From contig JAGXLK010000088.1 of the NCBI GenBank assembly GCA_018334735.1, positions 1-8,047 of the forward strand: a stretch of DNA of 8,047 nucleotides, in the 5' to 3' direction. The translations under genes were made by a program, and so were the position numbers. Every line of letters begins with the position of its first letter. The first letter of the stretch is position 1. Shown piece after piece: positions 1 to 7,439 of this stretch. Below the pieces are notes generated by a model. It saw only the letters and a program-made list of their open reading frames with translations. It had not been told where the DNA came from and did no database searches. This DNA comes from Planctomycetota bacterium. Lineage in GTDB: Bacteria; Planctomycetota; Brocadiia; SM23-32.

Positions 1-213
1 GCACTTACTCAATTACAGATGATCCAGCGTCTCAGAGAACAAACGCAGATACCCTTTGCTGAACTGGTTCGCATGGCGACCATTTATCCCGCGCAGATTC
101 TCAATATTGCCGATCAAAAAGGAAGCATTATGGAAGGCAAAGACGCTGATATTGTCATTTGCAACCAGGACCTTGAACCGGTGCGTGTTTTTGTGGAAGG
201 CCAGACTGTATAA
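1..213 (+). CDS. nagA: N-acetylglucosamine-6-phosphate deacetylase, C-terminal end (partial)
   Basis: Only the last 70 codons are present; the reading frame is open from base 1 to the TAA at 211-213. NagA removes the acetyl group from N-acetylglucosamine-6-phosphate in the cytoplasm, giving glucosamine-6-phosphate for amino-sugar catabolism or cell-wall recycling. The visible part matches the end of the amidohydrolase fold: a helix with 'VRMATIYPAQIL', then 'KGSIMEGKDADIVI', the strand pair that closes the small beta-sandwich domain, and a final 'VRVFVEGQTV'. In NagA these correspond to the 'AT.NPA..LG', 'KG.I..GKDADLV' and 'V.V.G' signatures. The metal and catalytic residues lie upstream, outside the window. 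Other amidohydrolases (dihydroorotase, adenine deaminase) share the GKDAD motif, but the spacing and ending fit NagA best. It converges on the BatA-like gene with 54 bp between stop codons. Confidence 0.8.
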   Translation, partial: ALTQLQMIQRLREQTQIPFAELVRMATIYPAQILNIADQKGSIMEGKDADIVICNQDLEPVRVFVEGQTV

Positions 214-267
214 CGGCGCACGGAATAATGGGGAGCCTGTTCGCACGTTTATTCGAGTTCAGCTGTT
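214..267. other. Short convergent intergenic region, nagA / BatA-like gene
   Basis: These 54 bp separate the stop codons of two converging genes, so both transcripts should end here or run into each other. No GC-rich hairpin with a T tract was found on either strand. CGCACG occurs twice, near 217 and 242, as a direct and not an inverted repeat. Termination may be Rho-dependent or lie within the facing gene. Confidence 0.5.
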
Positions 268-2310
268 TTACTTCTGACATAACACGCTTTCCACAAACAG
301 CAGGCCCAGGACTATCCAGAAAAAGGTCTGCCAGAGAGAAGTCCCTTGTCCCTGCCCCGAACTCCTGGAATAGTTCAGAATTTGGCGCTGTCTTTCTTGC
401 TCAAAATCGCCCGTAGGCAACTGTTGCAATTTAGAGGCTTCCGGATCCGGGTTAACGGCAAAAGCCCAAGCCTGTCTTTGTGCTCCTGGCTCCGATGAGA
501 TCTTGTATATGCCTGGGCGGTTGGTTTTCTCAAACCGGGCTTTTCGTTCACGAACCATGACAGTTCGCCACTCGGCATCCTTTCCCGGCGCCTTCACGAA
601 AATAGTCCCTTTTTCAAATCGGAGAGTATGCTGCAACGTGCGCCCCACTTTTACACTGACCGGTTGATCATCAGTCATCCCGCCTCCCAGGTACCGAATA
701 CTCTCGTAGATAAAGGGCACAAACACGGGCTGAATGCAGAAATTGTTCCAGTCTCGATCCAGTGGACTTGCCAGAAGGAACACTCTTGAACTCTGCCCTT
801 CGGTCTCAACCAGTGCCGGTTCTCCCGTATCGAACTGCAGCAATATGTTGGCCGTTTCCCTGGCTTCCAAACTCCAGTACTTGCGGAACTTCGCTCGCCC
901 AAATTTACGCACCCAGGTTTTGCTGAAACTGCGGAACAAAGGGTGTCGTGCGTTTTGCACGCGAACAGTGGCGTGCTTTTTATTTTGGGCTTGTCCTCCG
1001 TTAATCCTGAGTGGGACAGCTGGCAAAAGGTTACCGATATGTTTTCTGTAAGATGAGCTTTTGACCCGATCGCCCAGGATAAACCACAGCGCTCCACCGG
1101 CGTCAACATACCGTTTTAGCTGGCCTCGCGGTGGCAATGATTTTGCGGGGCAATTGGCAAAAACAATACAGTCAAAGTCCGCCAGTGAAATTTCACGGAC
1201 TTCTTCGTGGGTCACAGTCCGGGGTTTAAGCTGCAATTCCTGCCCGCCAGCTCTCAGAGCCGAGTCCAGATAGAATGTTTCACTGGCGTACATACTCTCG
1301 TGGGGATCACCATTAACTATTAATGTGCGTATTTTCCGATAACCGACACCGGCCAGATACCAGGTGTTATCGGCAGGAAGATTGTCTTCTGGAAGCCGGA
1401 CCTGCCCGTAGTACCGCTTTTCTTGTGTTGCACCTGTAAGGCGGGCCAATCCCCTGCCCTCTCTATCAGGCGTGACGGTAACCTGTGACCGGGAACCGTC
1501 TTCGAGTTCAATTGAACACGTAAAGCTTTTGGTTTTGAGTTTTCCGGAACATTTAATTTTCACGACAACGGAGACGATACCATCGGCACTTTTAACGTCC
1601 AGGTCTTCGATATGTCGATTGGAGGCATTGTCATTTCGGCGTATCTTCACCATTCGGACGTCGACAGGCGCGCTGGCCAGCATTTCCAGGTCCCGCGAGT
1701 TCCAACTGCTGCGGGTCATATCTGAGATTATCACGAGCAGTTTTCGCGGGCTCTTTTCCTTCTTGAGAGCGCTGAGCGCGGTTTCAAGGGCTGGCCGGGC
1801 GGGATCTGCAGTAAATGAAGGTTCGGTGTCCTTTATCCCCTGTATTAGCCGTTCCACATCAGCGGAAAACCGCCCGGGCCCGATGGGCCGGCCGGTGAAA
1901 GACACGGCCCGGACACGATCGAAACCACGCAGTTGCTCCAAATATTTAATGGTTTCTTGCTGCGCTTTTTTAAAACAGCTCTGTGAATCTTCCGCATATC
2001 GCATACTGAGCGTATCGTCGAAGACAATGGCCATGCTGGCCGGCCCCTCACCGAGAACAAACTGGTCTTCCGCTTTCAGGAGAGGCATTGCAAGGCCGAG
2101 AGCAAAAAACAGAAGACATAGGACGCGCAACATCATCACCAGTAGTTGCCGCAATCGGAGCCGGTTGGCAAGACGTTTTCGGGCAGCGACGAGCAATTTT
2201 ACAGCCGGGAATTCGTGTTCTGGGGCCCGTTGGCGCTGGATTAGATGGATGATCAACGGTATTACCCCCCCGGCTAATCCCGCCAGCATTACCGGATGTA
2301 GCCACGCCAT
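268..2310 (-). CDS. BatA-like membrane protein with von Willebrand A domain and GATase-like region
   Basis: The product is 680 residues from the ATG at 2308-2310. This start is preferred over the in-frame GTG six codons upstream (2326-2328) because AGGAG lies 6 nt before the ATG. The N-terminus is the BatA module: a hydrophobic helix at about residues 6-24, a short basic stretch (HLIQRQRAPEHEFPAVKLL), then a second membrane helix at about 57-78. A von Willebrand A domain follows at about 92-225. Its metal-site motif reads D98-D-T100-L-S102, with Thr where DxSxS has its first Ser, and there is an 'ISD' at 195-197. Residues about 325-545 resemble the class I glutamine-amidotransferase-like fold often found in BatA proteins ('RTLIVNGDP', 'DFDCIVFANCP', 'YVDAGGALWF'), with no evident catalytic triad. 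A last membrane helix lies near 660-676, four residues from the end. The middle and the domain before the last helix probably face the periplasm. It is last in the hom unit, 39 bp after the mutase-like gene. The relatives' exact function is unknown. MoxR and DUF58 genes, the usual partners, are not in the window. Confidence 0.85.
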   Translation of the reverse strand: MAWLHPVMLAGLAGGVIPLIIHLIQRQRAPEHEFPAVKLLVAARKRLANRLRLRQLLVMMLRVLCLLFFALGLAMPLLKAEDQFVLGEGPASMAIVFDDTLSMRYAEDSQSCFKKAQQETIKYLEQLRGFDRVRAVSFTGRPIGPGRFSADVERLIQGIKDTEPSFTADPARPALETALSALKKEKSPRKLLVIISDMTRSSWNSRDLEMLASAPVDVRMVKIRRNDNASNRHIEDLDVKSADGIVSVVVKIKCSGKLKTKSFTCSIELEDGSRSQVTVTPDREGRGLARLTGATQEKRYYGQVRLPEDNLPADNTWYLAGVGYRKIRTLIVNGDPHESMYASETFYLDSALRAGGQELQLKPRTVTHEEVREISLADFDCIVFANCPAKSLPPRGQLKRYVDAGGALWFILGDRVKSSSYRKHIGNLLPAVPLRINGGQAQNKKHATVRVQNARHPLFRSFSKTWVRKFGRAKFRKYWSLEARETANILLQFDTGEPALVETEGQSSRVFLLASPLDRDWNNFCIQPVFVPFIYESIRYLGGGMTDDQPVSVKVGRTLQHTLRFEKGTIFVKAPGKDAEWRTVMVRERKARFEKTNRPGIYKISSEPGAQRQAWAFAVNPDPEASKLQQLPTGDFEQERQRQILNYSRSSGQGQGTSLWQTFFWIVLGLLFVESVLCQK

Positions 2311-2316
2311 GGAATT

Positions 2317-2321
2317 CTCCT
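2317..2321 (-). promoter_or_regulatory. Shine-Dalgarno site that fixes the BatA-like gene start
   Basis: On the minus strand AGGAG is followed by a 6-nt spacer (AATTCC) and the ATG at 2308-2310. The site lies inside the reading frame that would begin at the upstream GTG (2326-2328), so it argues that translation begins at the ATG and the protein starts MAWLHPV. It is the strongest ribosome binding site in the window; the other genes have weaker sites. Confidence 0.7.
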
Positions 2322-2349
2322 GGCCCACTGTGTCTTACTGGTATGGTTT

Positions 2350-3534
2350 TCAGTGCAGAAAAGAACGCATCAACTCGTGTCCACGGTCCCAACGAACTTC
2401 CGTCTGTTCAGCGTAAGCTTCAGAGAAGGGCAATTTCGATATTGCTTCTATCCCCGCACCCCACATCGCGACCGGCACCGCTCCTCGGAGATGCCGTCCT
2501 TGTTCGACCGACGTATAGTGATCGGGAAGGATCATTAATCTGAGATTGTCGTTTTCATCGGTAAGAGACATTAGTGGCCCCACAATTTCCTGGTCCACTT
2601 TTTCGATTGCCTGGACTTTTGCTCGCACATCACTGTTATGCGACGCTTCGTCAGATGCTTCAATATGAACAAGAACGATATCATATTTTTCAAGGGCGTC
2701 GATTGCATAACGGCCCTTGGCATTATAATCGGTATCGGTGAAACCGGTGATACCGGGGACCTCTATGATGTCCCATCCGATAAGACGAGCGATTCCGCGC
2801 ACCAGGTTAACCGCGCTGATGGCTGCACCTTTTCCGCCATATTTTTCGTCAAAATCTTCCATTTGTGGTTTTTGGCCTTCCCCCCACAACCAGATCATAT
2901 TGGCCGGATTTTGCCCGAGATCTCGTCGCACCTCATTAATCTCATGATTTTCCAGAATTTCACGCGACCTCTCCATCAAATAGACCAGCTGTTTGCTGCC
3001 ACCGCCCGTGGGTAAAATATCAACAAGAGGTTCCCCCATGGCCTGATGGGGTGGTGTCGTCTTTATTGAGAGCATACCGGCTGGATTGTATGTCATAAGA
3101 TGGCGGTAGCTCATGCCCGTGTAGAAATGTACGGCATCAGTTCCGAGTTCATTGTTAAGTTCTTCAATCAGGACATTGGCTTCCTCAGTGCTGATATGCC
3201 CGGCGCAAAAATCTCCCATCTTACTGCCGTCGGTCGTGATAAAATTACACCGGAAACCCCACTCCTGAGATTCCAGTTCCACCCCCAGGTCAGCAGCTTC
3301 TAACGGAGCACGGCCGGTGTAATATTTTTCGGGGTCATATCCTAACACGCTGAGAATCGCCACGTCGCTTCCCGGTTCCTCGCGTTTGGGCACTGTCTTT
3401 ACTTCTCCGAGTAATCCTTCTCGGGCCGCTCGGTCCATATTCGGGATTCGCGCCGTTTCAAGAGGTGTTCGTCCATCCAGTTTGTTCAAAGCAAAATCGG
3501 CCGCGCCGTCTGGTATGACAATGCAGTATTTCAT
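2350..3534 (-). CDS. ApgM-family phosphotransferase, probable homoserine kinase (2,3-bisphosphoglycerate-independent phosphoglycerate mutase-like)
   Basis: This is a 394-residue cytoplasmic protein of the alkaline phosphatase superfamily, archaeal-type phosphoglycerate mutase branch. The start chosen is the ATG at 3532-3534 (MKYCIVIPDGAAD), because the family begins at this beta strand and a GGGA lies 6 nt upstream. The 11 extra upstream codons (MLFLSLVCGKK) have no family counterpart. Visible metal and catalytic positions are D9 in PDGAAD, the probable nucleophile S56 in EPGSDVAILSVLGYDP, D295 and H299 in EASDEASH, D338-H339 in LPDH, and H348. Length is normal for the family. Part of this branch (the TIGR02535 type) is proposed to be a homoserine kinase because it clusters with threonine genes. 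Here it follows hom by 38 bp, so ATP-dependent formation of O-phosphohomoserine is the favoured role. Glycolytic 3-phosphoglycerate/2-phosphoglycerate interconversion is the alternative; the motifs alone do not decide. Confidence 0.85.
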   Translation of the reverse strand: MKYCIVIPDGAADFALNKLDGRTPLETARIPNMDRAAREGLLGEVKTVPKREEPGSDVAILSVLGYDPEKYYTGRAPLEAADLGVELESQEWGFRCNFITTDGSKMGDFCAGHISTEEANVLIEELNNELGTDAVHFYTGMSYRHLMTYNPAGMLSIKTTPPHQAMGEPLVDILPTGGGSKQLVYLMERSREILENHEINEVRRDLGQNPANMIWLWGEGQKPQMEDFDEKYGGKGAAISAVNLVRGIARLIGWDIIEVPGITGFTDTDYNAKGRYAIDALEKYDIVLVHIEASDEASHNSDVRAKVQAIEKVDQEIVGPLMSLTDENDNLRLMILPDHYTSVEQGRHLRGAVPVAMWGAGIEAISKLPFSEAYAEQTEVRWDRGHELMRSFLH

Positions 3535-3572
3535 TTTTTTCCCGCAAACCAATGAGAGAAACAACAACGCAG

Positions 3573-4880
3573 TCAGATATCCTGCACCCGGAGCATTCGA
3601 GTATCCGCACCGTCCACAGAGTCAAGGGCATTGATCTTGGAGAGTGCAGCGTTCATTTCGCTCTCCTTCGCTTGATGTGTCATAAAAACAACGGGCACGT
3701 AATGCTCGGGGTGAGAAGCCTGATCCTGCTGCATACAGGATGCGATGCTGATGTCGTGTTCACCCAAAATCCCGGCCACTTTTGCCAGCACACCGGGCCG
3801 ATCGTGGCAACTGAGGCGGAAATAGTATCGCATCTCCAGTTCATTCGAAGGGATCATTCGGGCTTCTGGCACATCACCGAACTGTGAAAAGTCCCGGAAA
3901 CAAGGCTGGTATGTCCCCAATGCAAGGCGCGCGACATCGGCCACCACAGCAGTGGCAGTGGGCCACCTCCCGGCTCCCAAACCCGTGAGCATAATCTCGC
4001 CGGCACAGGCTCCGTGAACACAAACGGCATTATACGCTCCGCCAATTGTCGCCAGGGGATGATTGTGTTTAAGAAGCGCCGGGTGAACACGCAATTCAGT
4101 GCCTTCCTCGCGCTGGATACCAATTGCCAGAAGCTTGACCGTGTATCCCAACGCACGCGCATACCGGAGATCCTGCGGCTCTATATTCGTGACGCCTTCG
4201 CGGGTAATTTCATTGTCCTGGACTTCGACGCCGAATCCGATGCGTGCCAGAACGCCCAGTTTATGCGCTGAATCGTGCCCTTCAACATCCAGTTCCGGAT
4301 TGGCTTCGGCGTAGCCTTTCTCCTGAGCTTCTAATAGAGCCTCCCCGTATGAAACTCCTCGATCAGTCATCTGTGTCAAAATGTAATTGCAGGTACCGTT
4401 CACAATTCCATACACACTCTGAATGCGGTCCCCAATCATCGCATCGCGCATCGACGCAACAACTGGGATGCCTCCGGCGACACTTGCTTCAAAAGCGATA
4501 CTTTTGCCCACCTCCCTGGCCAGACCATACAGGTGCTGTCCGTGAGCCGCGAGAAGTGCTTTATTTGCCGTTACAACCTCTTTCCCCGATCGCAATGCTT
4601 TCTCGACTATCCTGGCAGCTATATCTGTGCCTCCGATAAGTTCCACAACGATACCTACATCTGGATCTTCAAACGGGGCGTCCAGTTCAGTCGTAACTTC
4701 GACAGAGGCAGGGAAATCTATCTCCTGTGCTATTTCTTCAGCTCGAACATCGACGACATAAGCCAGTTCGATGGGACTTGTCATTTTTTGCAACAGGCCG
4801 CCCTTTTCACCCAGCAAAATGCGAGCTACGCCCGTTCCGATTGTGCCGCAGCCGTACAATGCTACCTTCGTTTTTGGCAT
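3573..4880 (-). CDS. hom: Homoserine dehydrogenase with C-terminal ACT domain
   Basis: The 435-residue cytoplasmic enzyme reduces L-aspartate-4-semialdehyde to L-homoserine with NAD(P)H, at the branch toward threonine and methionine. The N-terminal Rossmann domain starts with the nucleotide-binding loop YGCGTIGTGV (residues 9-18). TANKALLA with K107, and GIVNGTCNYILT (158-169), are family signatures. The catalytic segment GYAEANPELDVEGHDSAHK (189-207) carries D203 and K207, which match the Asp and Lys that act in the yeast enzyme. An ACT domain occupies about 353-430 (YYFRLSCHDRPGVLAKVAGIL), normal for the long monofunctional form and a likely site of threonine feedback control. There is no aspartokinase fusion. 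The ATG at 4878-4880 has AAGG 10 nt upstream. A strong promoter lies in the gap before it, so hom probably heads its own unit with the mutase-like and BatA-like genes. Confidence 0.95.
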   Translation of the reverse strand: MPKTKVALYGCGTIGTGVARILLGEKGGLLQKMTSPIELAYVVDVRAEEIAQEIDFPASVEVTTELDAPFEDPDVGIVVELIGGTDIAARIVEKALRSGKEVVTANKALLAAHGQHLYGLAREVGKSIAFEASVAGGIPVVASMRDAMIGDRIQSVYGIVNGTCNYILTQMTDRGVSYGEALLEAQEKGYAEANPELDVEGHDSAHKLGVLARIGFGVEVQDNEITREGVTNIEPQDLRYARALGYTVKLLAIGIQREEGTELRVHPALLKHNHPLATIGGAYNAVCVHGACAGEIMLTGLGAGRWPTATAVVADVARLALGTYQPCFRDFSQFGDVPEARMIPSNELEMRYYFRLSCHDRPGVLAKVAGILGEHDISIASCMQQDQASHPEHYVPVVFMTHQAKESEMNAALSKINALDSVDGADTRMLRVQDI

Positions 4881-4934
4881 GGGAATAAGACCTTGCTAGA
4901 GTTTAAAGTGCGGCTCGTCTGGCAGAAACAAACA

Positions 4935-4963
4935 AATATATCAGCCCCCCGCCGGAGTGTCAA
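4935..4963 (-). promoter_or_regulatory. Predicted sigma-70-type promoter for hom (extended -10)
   Basis: On the minus strand TTGACA (4963 to 4958) is a perfect -35 box. After a 17-nt spacer comes TATATT (4940 to 4935), five of six to the -10 consensus, and TG precedes it by one base, giving an extended -10. The spacer holds a GC-rich run with six G in a row. A start site near 4928 would leave a leader of about 47 nt before the hom ATG. The -35 begins 15 bp past the stop codon of the branching enzyme. This is a match by eye; the sigma factor of the host is assumed to follow the usual consensus. Confidence 0.65.
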
Positions 4964-4977
4964 TCTCTCCCGTGCTG

Positions 4978-6612
4978 TCAAGATTCGCCAGAAAATCGGT
5001 CTACTGCCGATCCGTAAATCCGGTAATCAATTTCCGGGAAAATATTATCGCGGTTTTCGATTTGCTCGAGGTGCTCTTCCGATATGTCTTCCTCTTCCAA
5101 CGCCCGGCAGAGGCTTTGGAAACGTCCGATATGATTTTCCACCCGGTAGCGAGCATAATCCCGGGCGGTTCCGACGCTCAGCAAAAATGGCCAGTCGCTG
5201 CTCTGGGCCAACATTAATTCGCGTGCACACTGATCAAGCGTCCGCTTTTGCGCTCCATCGGCAGAAGAATATTCATTCGCCAATTTTACCATCGTTTGTT
5301 CTGCTGCAAGCAGATGCCTGCAAATCCAGTCGTTAGAACCATTGACCCAGACGTCAAAGTAGCCTTCATAACCCCATGTTGATGGCGCCGGTGAAGCTAA
5401 CTGATGTCTCGGATTCTTCGTCAGATATTCTGAAGGAGTTACGGTCTGCAGGAGTGAGGCGTCCTGAGTTTTGCCTGATTTTTTTTTGTCGTCCGTCAGT
5501 TGAAGGACAGATTCCAAAAAGATTGGTCCTTCGAACCACCAATGTCCAAACAATTCGGCATCATACGGTGAACTGATCAACGGGTATTGGTCGATCACTT
5601 TTGCCAATTGATCGATTTGTTTTATCCGTTCGGAGACAAAATGGGCCGCATGATCCCGCGCTTTCTGGTTTGCCATTTTCGGTCTATATGGTTCTTTATC
5701 TTCGAGGGGCACATCGCCCGTTATGCGATGATATTTAATCCCAACCTCATGTCTCTGGCCTGCCGGATCCAAATATGGTTTTATGGCGTCATAATCGGCA
5801 TCGTAACCCAGGTCCCGATGAAACTCCCGGTATTCGGGATCTCCAGGATAACCCTCGTCGGTACTCCAAACCTGTTTTGAGGTCTCGACATCGCGTCCGA
5901 ACGCCGCAAGTCCGGCGGGTGTAATAATGGGCGAGAAAACGCCGTAGACCGGCCTTGGTTCTGCCAGTAATACGCCGTGACTCTCGAGGAAAAAATACCT
6001 CAGACCGCTTTGTTTGAGCAATTCATCAAGACCATTGTTATAGGCACATTCCGGCAACCAGATGCCTCGCGGGCGGGTTCCAAAATGCTTTTCGTAGTTC
6101 CTGCAGCCCTGCTCAATCTGTGCTCGTGCCCCCTCTTGCGTCGCCATCAATGGCAACAATGCGTGAGTGGCCGTGGAGGTAAGGACTTCAATCACCCCTT
6201 CATTTTGCAACTGCCGCAGTCCTGTCAGAAGAGCCTGCCCTGCCCGATTTCCGTAGGAACTTTCGATATCTTCAAAACGCTTATAGTACATCCGCGCCAC
6301 GCGTTCAAACGGAGTGTTTCGGGTCCGTTCCAGTTCCTGCTCCATCAACTGTTTTCTTGCTCGTACGTAGCGCCCGCACCGTTCCTGCAGGAGCTCATCT
6401 GCCAGCATTTCACAGAGTGTCGGCGTTATCGAGAAACTGATTCGGTATTCAGTGCCTTCTCTGTGAAGCCGTTGCAACCTCTCAAGCAACGGGAGATAGG
6501 TTTCCGTAACAGCCTCGAACAGCCAATTTTCTTCCAGGAACTGATCGTATTCCGGATGACGCACGAAGGGCAAGTGGCAATGCAATAGAAGGCACAAATA
6601 TCCTTCAGACAT
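4978..6612 (-). CDS. GH57 family 1,4-alpha-glucan branching enzyme (DUF1957 C-terminal domain)
   Basis: The protein has 544 residues, typical for GH57 branching enzymes. It should cleave alpha-1,4 bonds in a growing glucan and rejoin the piece through alpha-1,6 links, in the cytoplasm. It begins with GYLCLLLHCHLPFVRHPEY (4-22), the first strand of the GH57 barrel with its HCHLP motif. The nucleophile is E188 in GIWLPECAYNNG and the acid/base is D351 in SSPYDAELFGHWWFEGP; both motifs are the branching-enzyme version. STWGYEG (411-417) and W429 are in the alpha-helical C-terminal DUF1957 region that shapes the acceptor site. The ATG at 6610-6612 is preceded in frame by TGA at 6625-6627, so no longer ATG start exists; AAAAGG sits about 10 nt upstream. 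It lies 48 bp after the DUF4912 gene and downstream of glgC, which supports glycogen synthesis over amylase activity. No signal peptide is seen. Confidence 0.92.
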   Translation of the reverse strand: MSEGYLCLLLHCHLPFVRHPEYDQFLEENWLFEAVTETYLPLLERLQRLHREGTEYRISFSITPTLCEMLADELLQERCGRYVRARKQLMEQELERTRNTPFERVARMYYKRFEDIESSYGNRAGQALLTGLRQLQNEGVIEVLTSTATHALLPLMATQEGARAQIEQGCRNYEKHFGTRPRGIWLPECAYNNGLDELLKQSGLRYFFLESHGVLLAEPRPVYGVFSPIITPAGLAAFGRDVETSKQVWSTDEGYPGDPEYREFHRDLGYDADYDAIKPYLDPAGQRHEVGIKYHRITGDVPLEDKEPYRPKMANQKARDHAAHFVSERIKQIDQLAKVIDQYPLISSPYDAELFGHWWFEGPIFLESVLQLTDDKKKSGKTQDASLLQTVTPSEYLTKNPRHQLASPAPSTWGYEGYFDVWVNGSNDWICRHLLAAEQTMVKLANEYSSADGAQKRTLDQCARELMLAQSSDWPFLLSVGTARDYARYRVENHIGRFQSLCRALEEEDISEEHLEQIENRDNIFPEIDYRIYGSAVDRFSGES

Positions 6613-6660
6613 GATGCAAACGCCTTTTCAGGGGAGAATAGGGAGATGACTTCTGAGATA

Positions 6661-7374
6661 TCATGACTCGGTGCTGGCCAAATGATACGAAGAACTGCTC
6701 CCCACAAGCAAATCCGGGTCCCAGACCAATCCCGGGATATCTGTCCGGGCGGCAAAAGGATCAAAACCGATCGTTTCGGCGAGGATTCTTTCCTTTTCGG
6801 TCCACCAGCCTTCCCCCCATTCCAGATTTTCCCGGTCGCCGGATGCTACTTCCATGTTTTCTCTACTATCGGACGGAGGCTTGTTCGGCACGCGACATGA
6901 CACAGCCGGGCATACCGGGCGGAAACTCCCCTCAATTACAACCCCGAGTTTGATCACGTACCGTTGTCCCGACTCAACATTCAGATAATAATTTTGCGCG
7001 TCAGGATCAACGGGAATTTCGGCTGATCTATTACCGGATGAGTTTTCCAGTAACAATTCCCATTGTATTCCTGGATCAAGTTTTTCCCGCAGGCGCATGC
7101 TGGCATCTCCGGAAAGTTCCCAGTACACGAATAAAGAGCCCGGGTTACGGGCAATCGCTCCGATACTGTCCGCACCATAGCACTGCGGCAGGGAAGCTTC
7201 TTCGGATTTCATTTCAGCTTCTGGGACGCTTCCCGCTGCAAAAACATGGAGAAGCGCTCCATTCGGCGCCGCATTTGGCCCGGACGTCGGTTCGATCAGT
7301 TCTTCTGCGTTTCCGCCGTCGGGTTCCCCGGGGGCTGAGGGATTTGAATTCCGCGGGTTATCATCAGAAGGCAT
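6661..7374 (-). CDS. DUF4912 domain protein in a glycogen gene cluster
   Basis: This 237-residue protein has no assigned function. Residues 1-60 are low in complexity, rich in Asn, Pro, Gly, Ala and Glu, and probably disordered. About 62-165 matches DUF4912: LPQCYGADSIGAIARNP followed by LFVYWELSG, then a beta-rich stretch with WELLLE, AQNYYLNVESGQRYVIKLGVV and FRPVCPAVSCRVP. The YG.D.I and YWE pattern is the domain's hallmark, and the fold looks like a small beta sandwich. The tail (185-222) has several Trp residues (WGEGWWTEKERILAE, GLVWDPDLL). There is no signal peptide or membrane helix. The ATG at 7372-7374 has GGAG 10 nt upstream. It sits 57 bp after glgC and 48 bp before the GH57 enzyme. 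DUF4912 genes are known to occur beside GH57 genes, so a part in glucan binding or branching control is inferred, not shown. Confidence 0.85.
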   Translation of the reverse strand: MPSDDNPRNSNPSAPGEPDGGNAEELIEPTSGPNAAPNGALLHVFAAGSVPEAEMKSEEASLPQCYGADSIGAIARNPGSLFVYWELSGDASMRLREKLDPGIQWELLLENSSGNRSAEIPVDPDAQNYYLNVESGQRYVIKLGVVIEGSFRPVCPAVSCRVPNKPPSDSRENMEVASGDRENLEWGEGWWTEKERILAETIGFDPFAARTDIPGLVWDPDLLVGSSSSYHLASTES

Positions 7375-7427
7375 AAATGCTTAACTCCAAAATTCGCTCT
7401 CTGCATTAAATCAGTTCTCAGAGTAGT

Positions 7428-7439
7428 CCGATTAATCGG
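7428..7439. repeat. 12-bp perfect palindrome over the glgC stop codon
   Basis: CCGATTAATCGG reads the same on both strands and includes the glgC TAA. It has no loop and no following T tract, so it is a poor intrinsic terminator. It could bind a dimeric regulator between glgC and the DUF4912 gene, or be chance; a 12-bp palindrome at one place in 8 kb is weak evidence. No second copy was noticed in the window. Confidence 0.3.

Noticed and set aside
675..1109. Minus-strand open frame (144 codons) in another frame inside the BatA-like gene
   Set aside because: Overlaps the GATase-like region in a different frame; no motif and no reason to expect an overlapping gene.
2311..2328. Upstream GTG start for the BatA-like gene
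   Set aside because: The Shine-Dalgarno AGGAG falls inside this extension and is well placed for the ATG at 2308-2310, where the family's N-terminal helix begins.
1472..2416. Long plus-strand open frame (314 codons) opposite the BatA-like gene
   Set aside because: It is fully antisense to a gene with clear domains, its translation is rich in Arg and Ser with no recognisable motif, and it runs past the BatA-like start without a ribosome site of note.
3535..3567. Upstream start for the ApgM-like gene, adding 11 residues
   Set aside because: The family begins at MKYCIVIPDG; the extra residues have no counterpart and could only mimic a short hydrophobic leader.
4881..4977. Riboswitch, T-box or attenuator leader before hom
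   Set aside because: The predicted leader is only about 47 nt, with no T-box sequence, no run of Thr or Ile codons in a leader peptide and no terminator hairpin.
4533..5336. Plus-strand open frame (267 codons) across the hom/branching enzyme junction
   Set aside because: It lies antisense to the start of hom and the end of the GH57 gene, both well supported, and its translation shows no family signature.
5977..6588. Plus-strand open frame (203 codons) opposite the GH57 gene
   Set aside because: Antisense shadow of the conserved N-terminal half of the branching enzyme; no domain seen.
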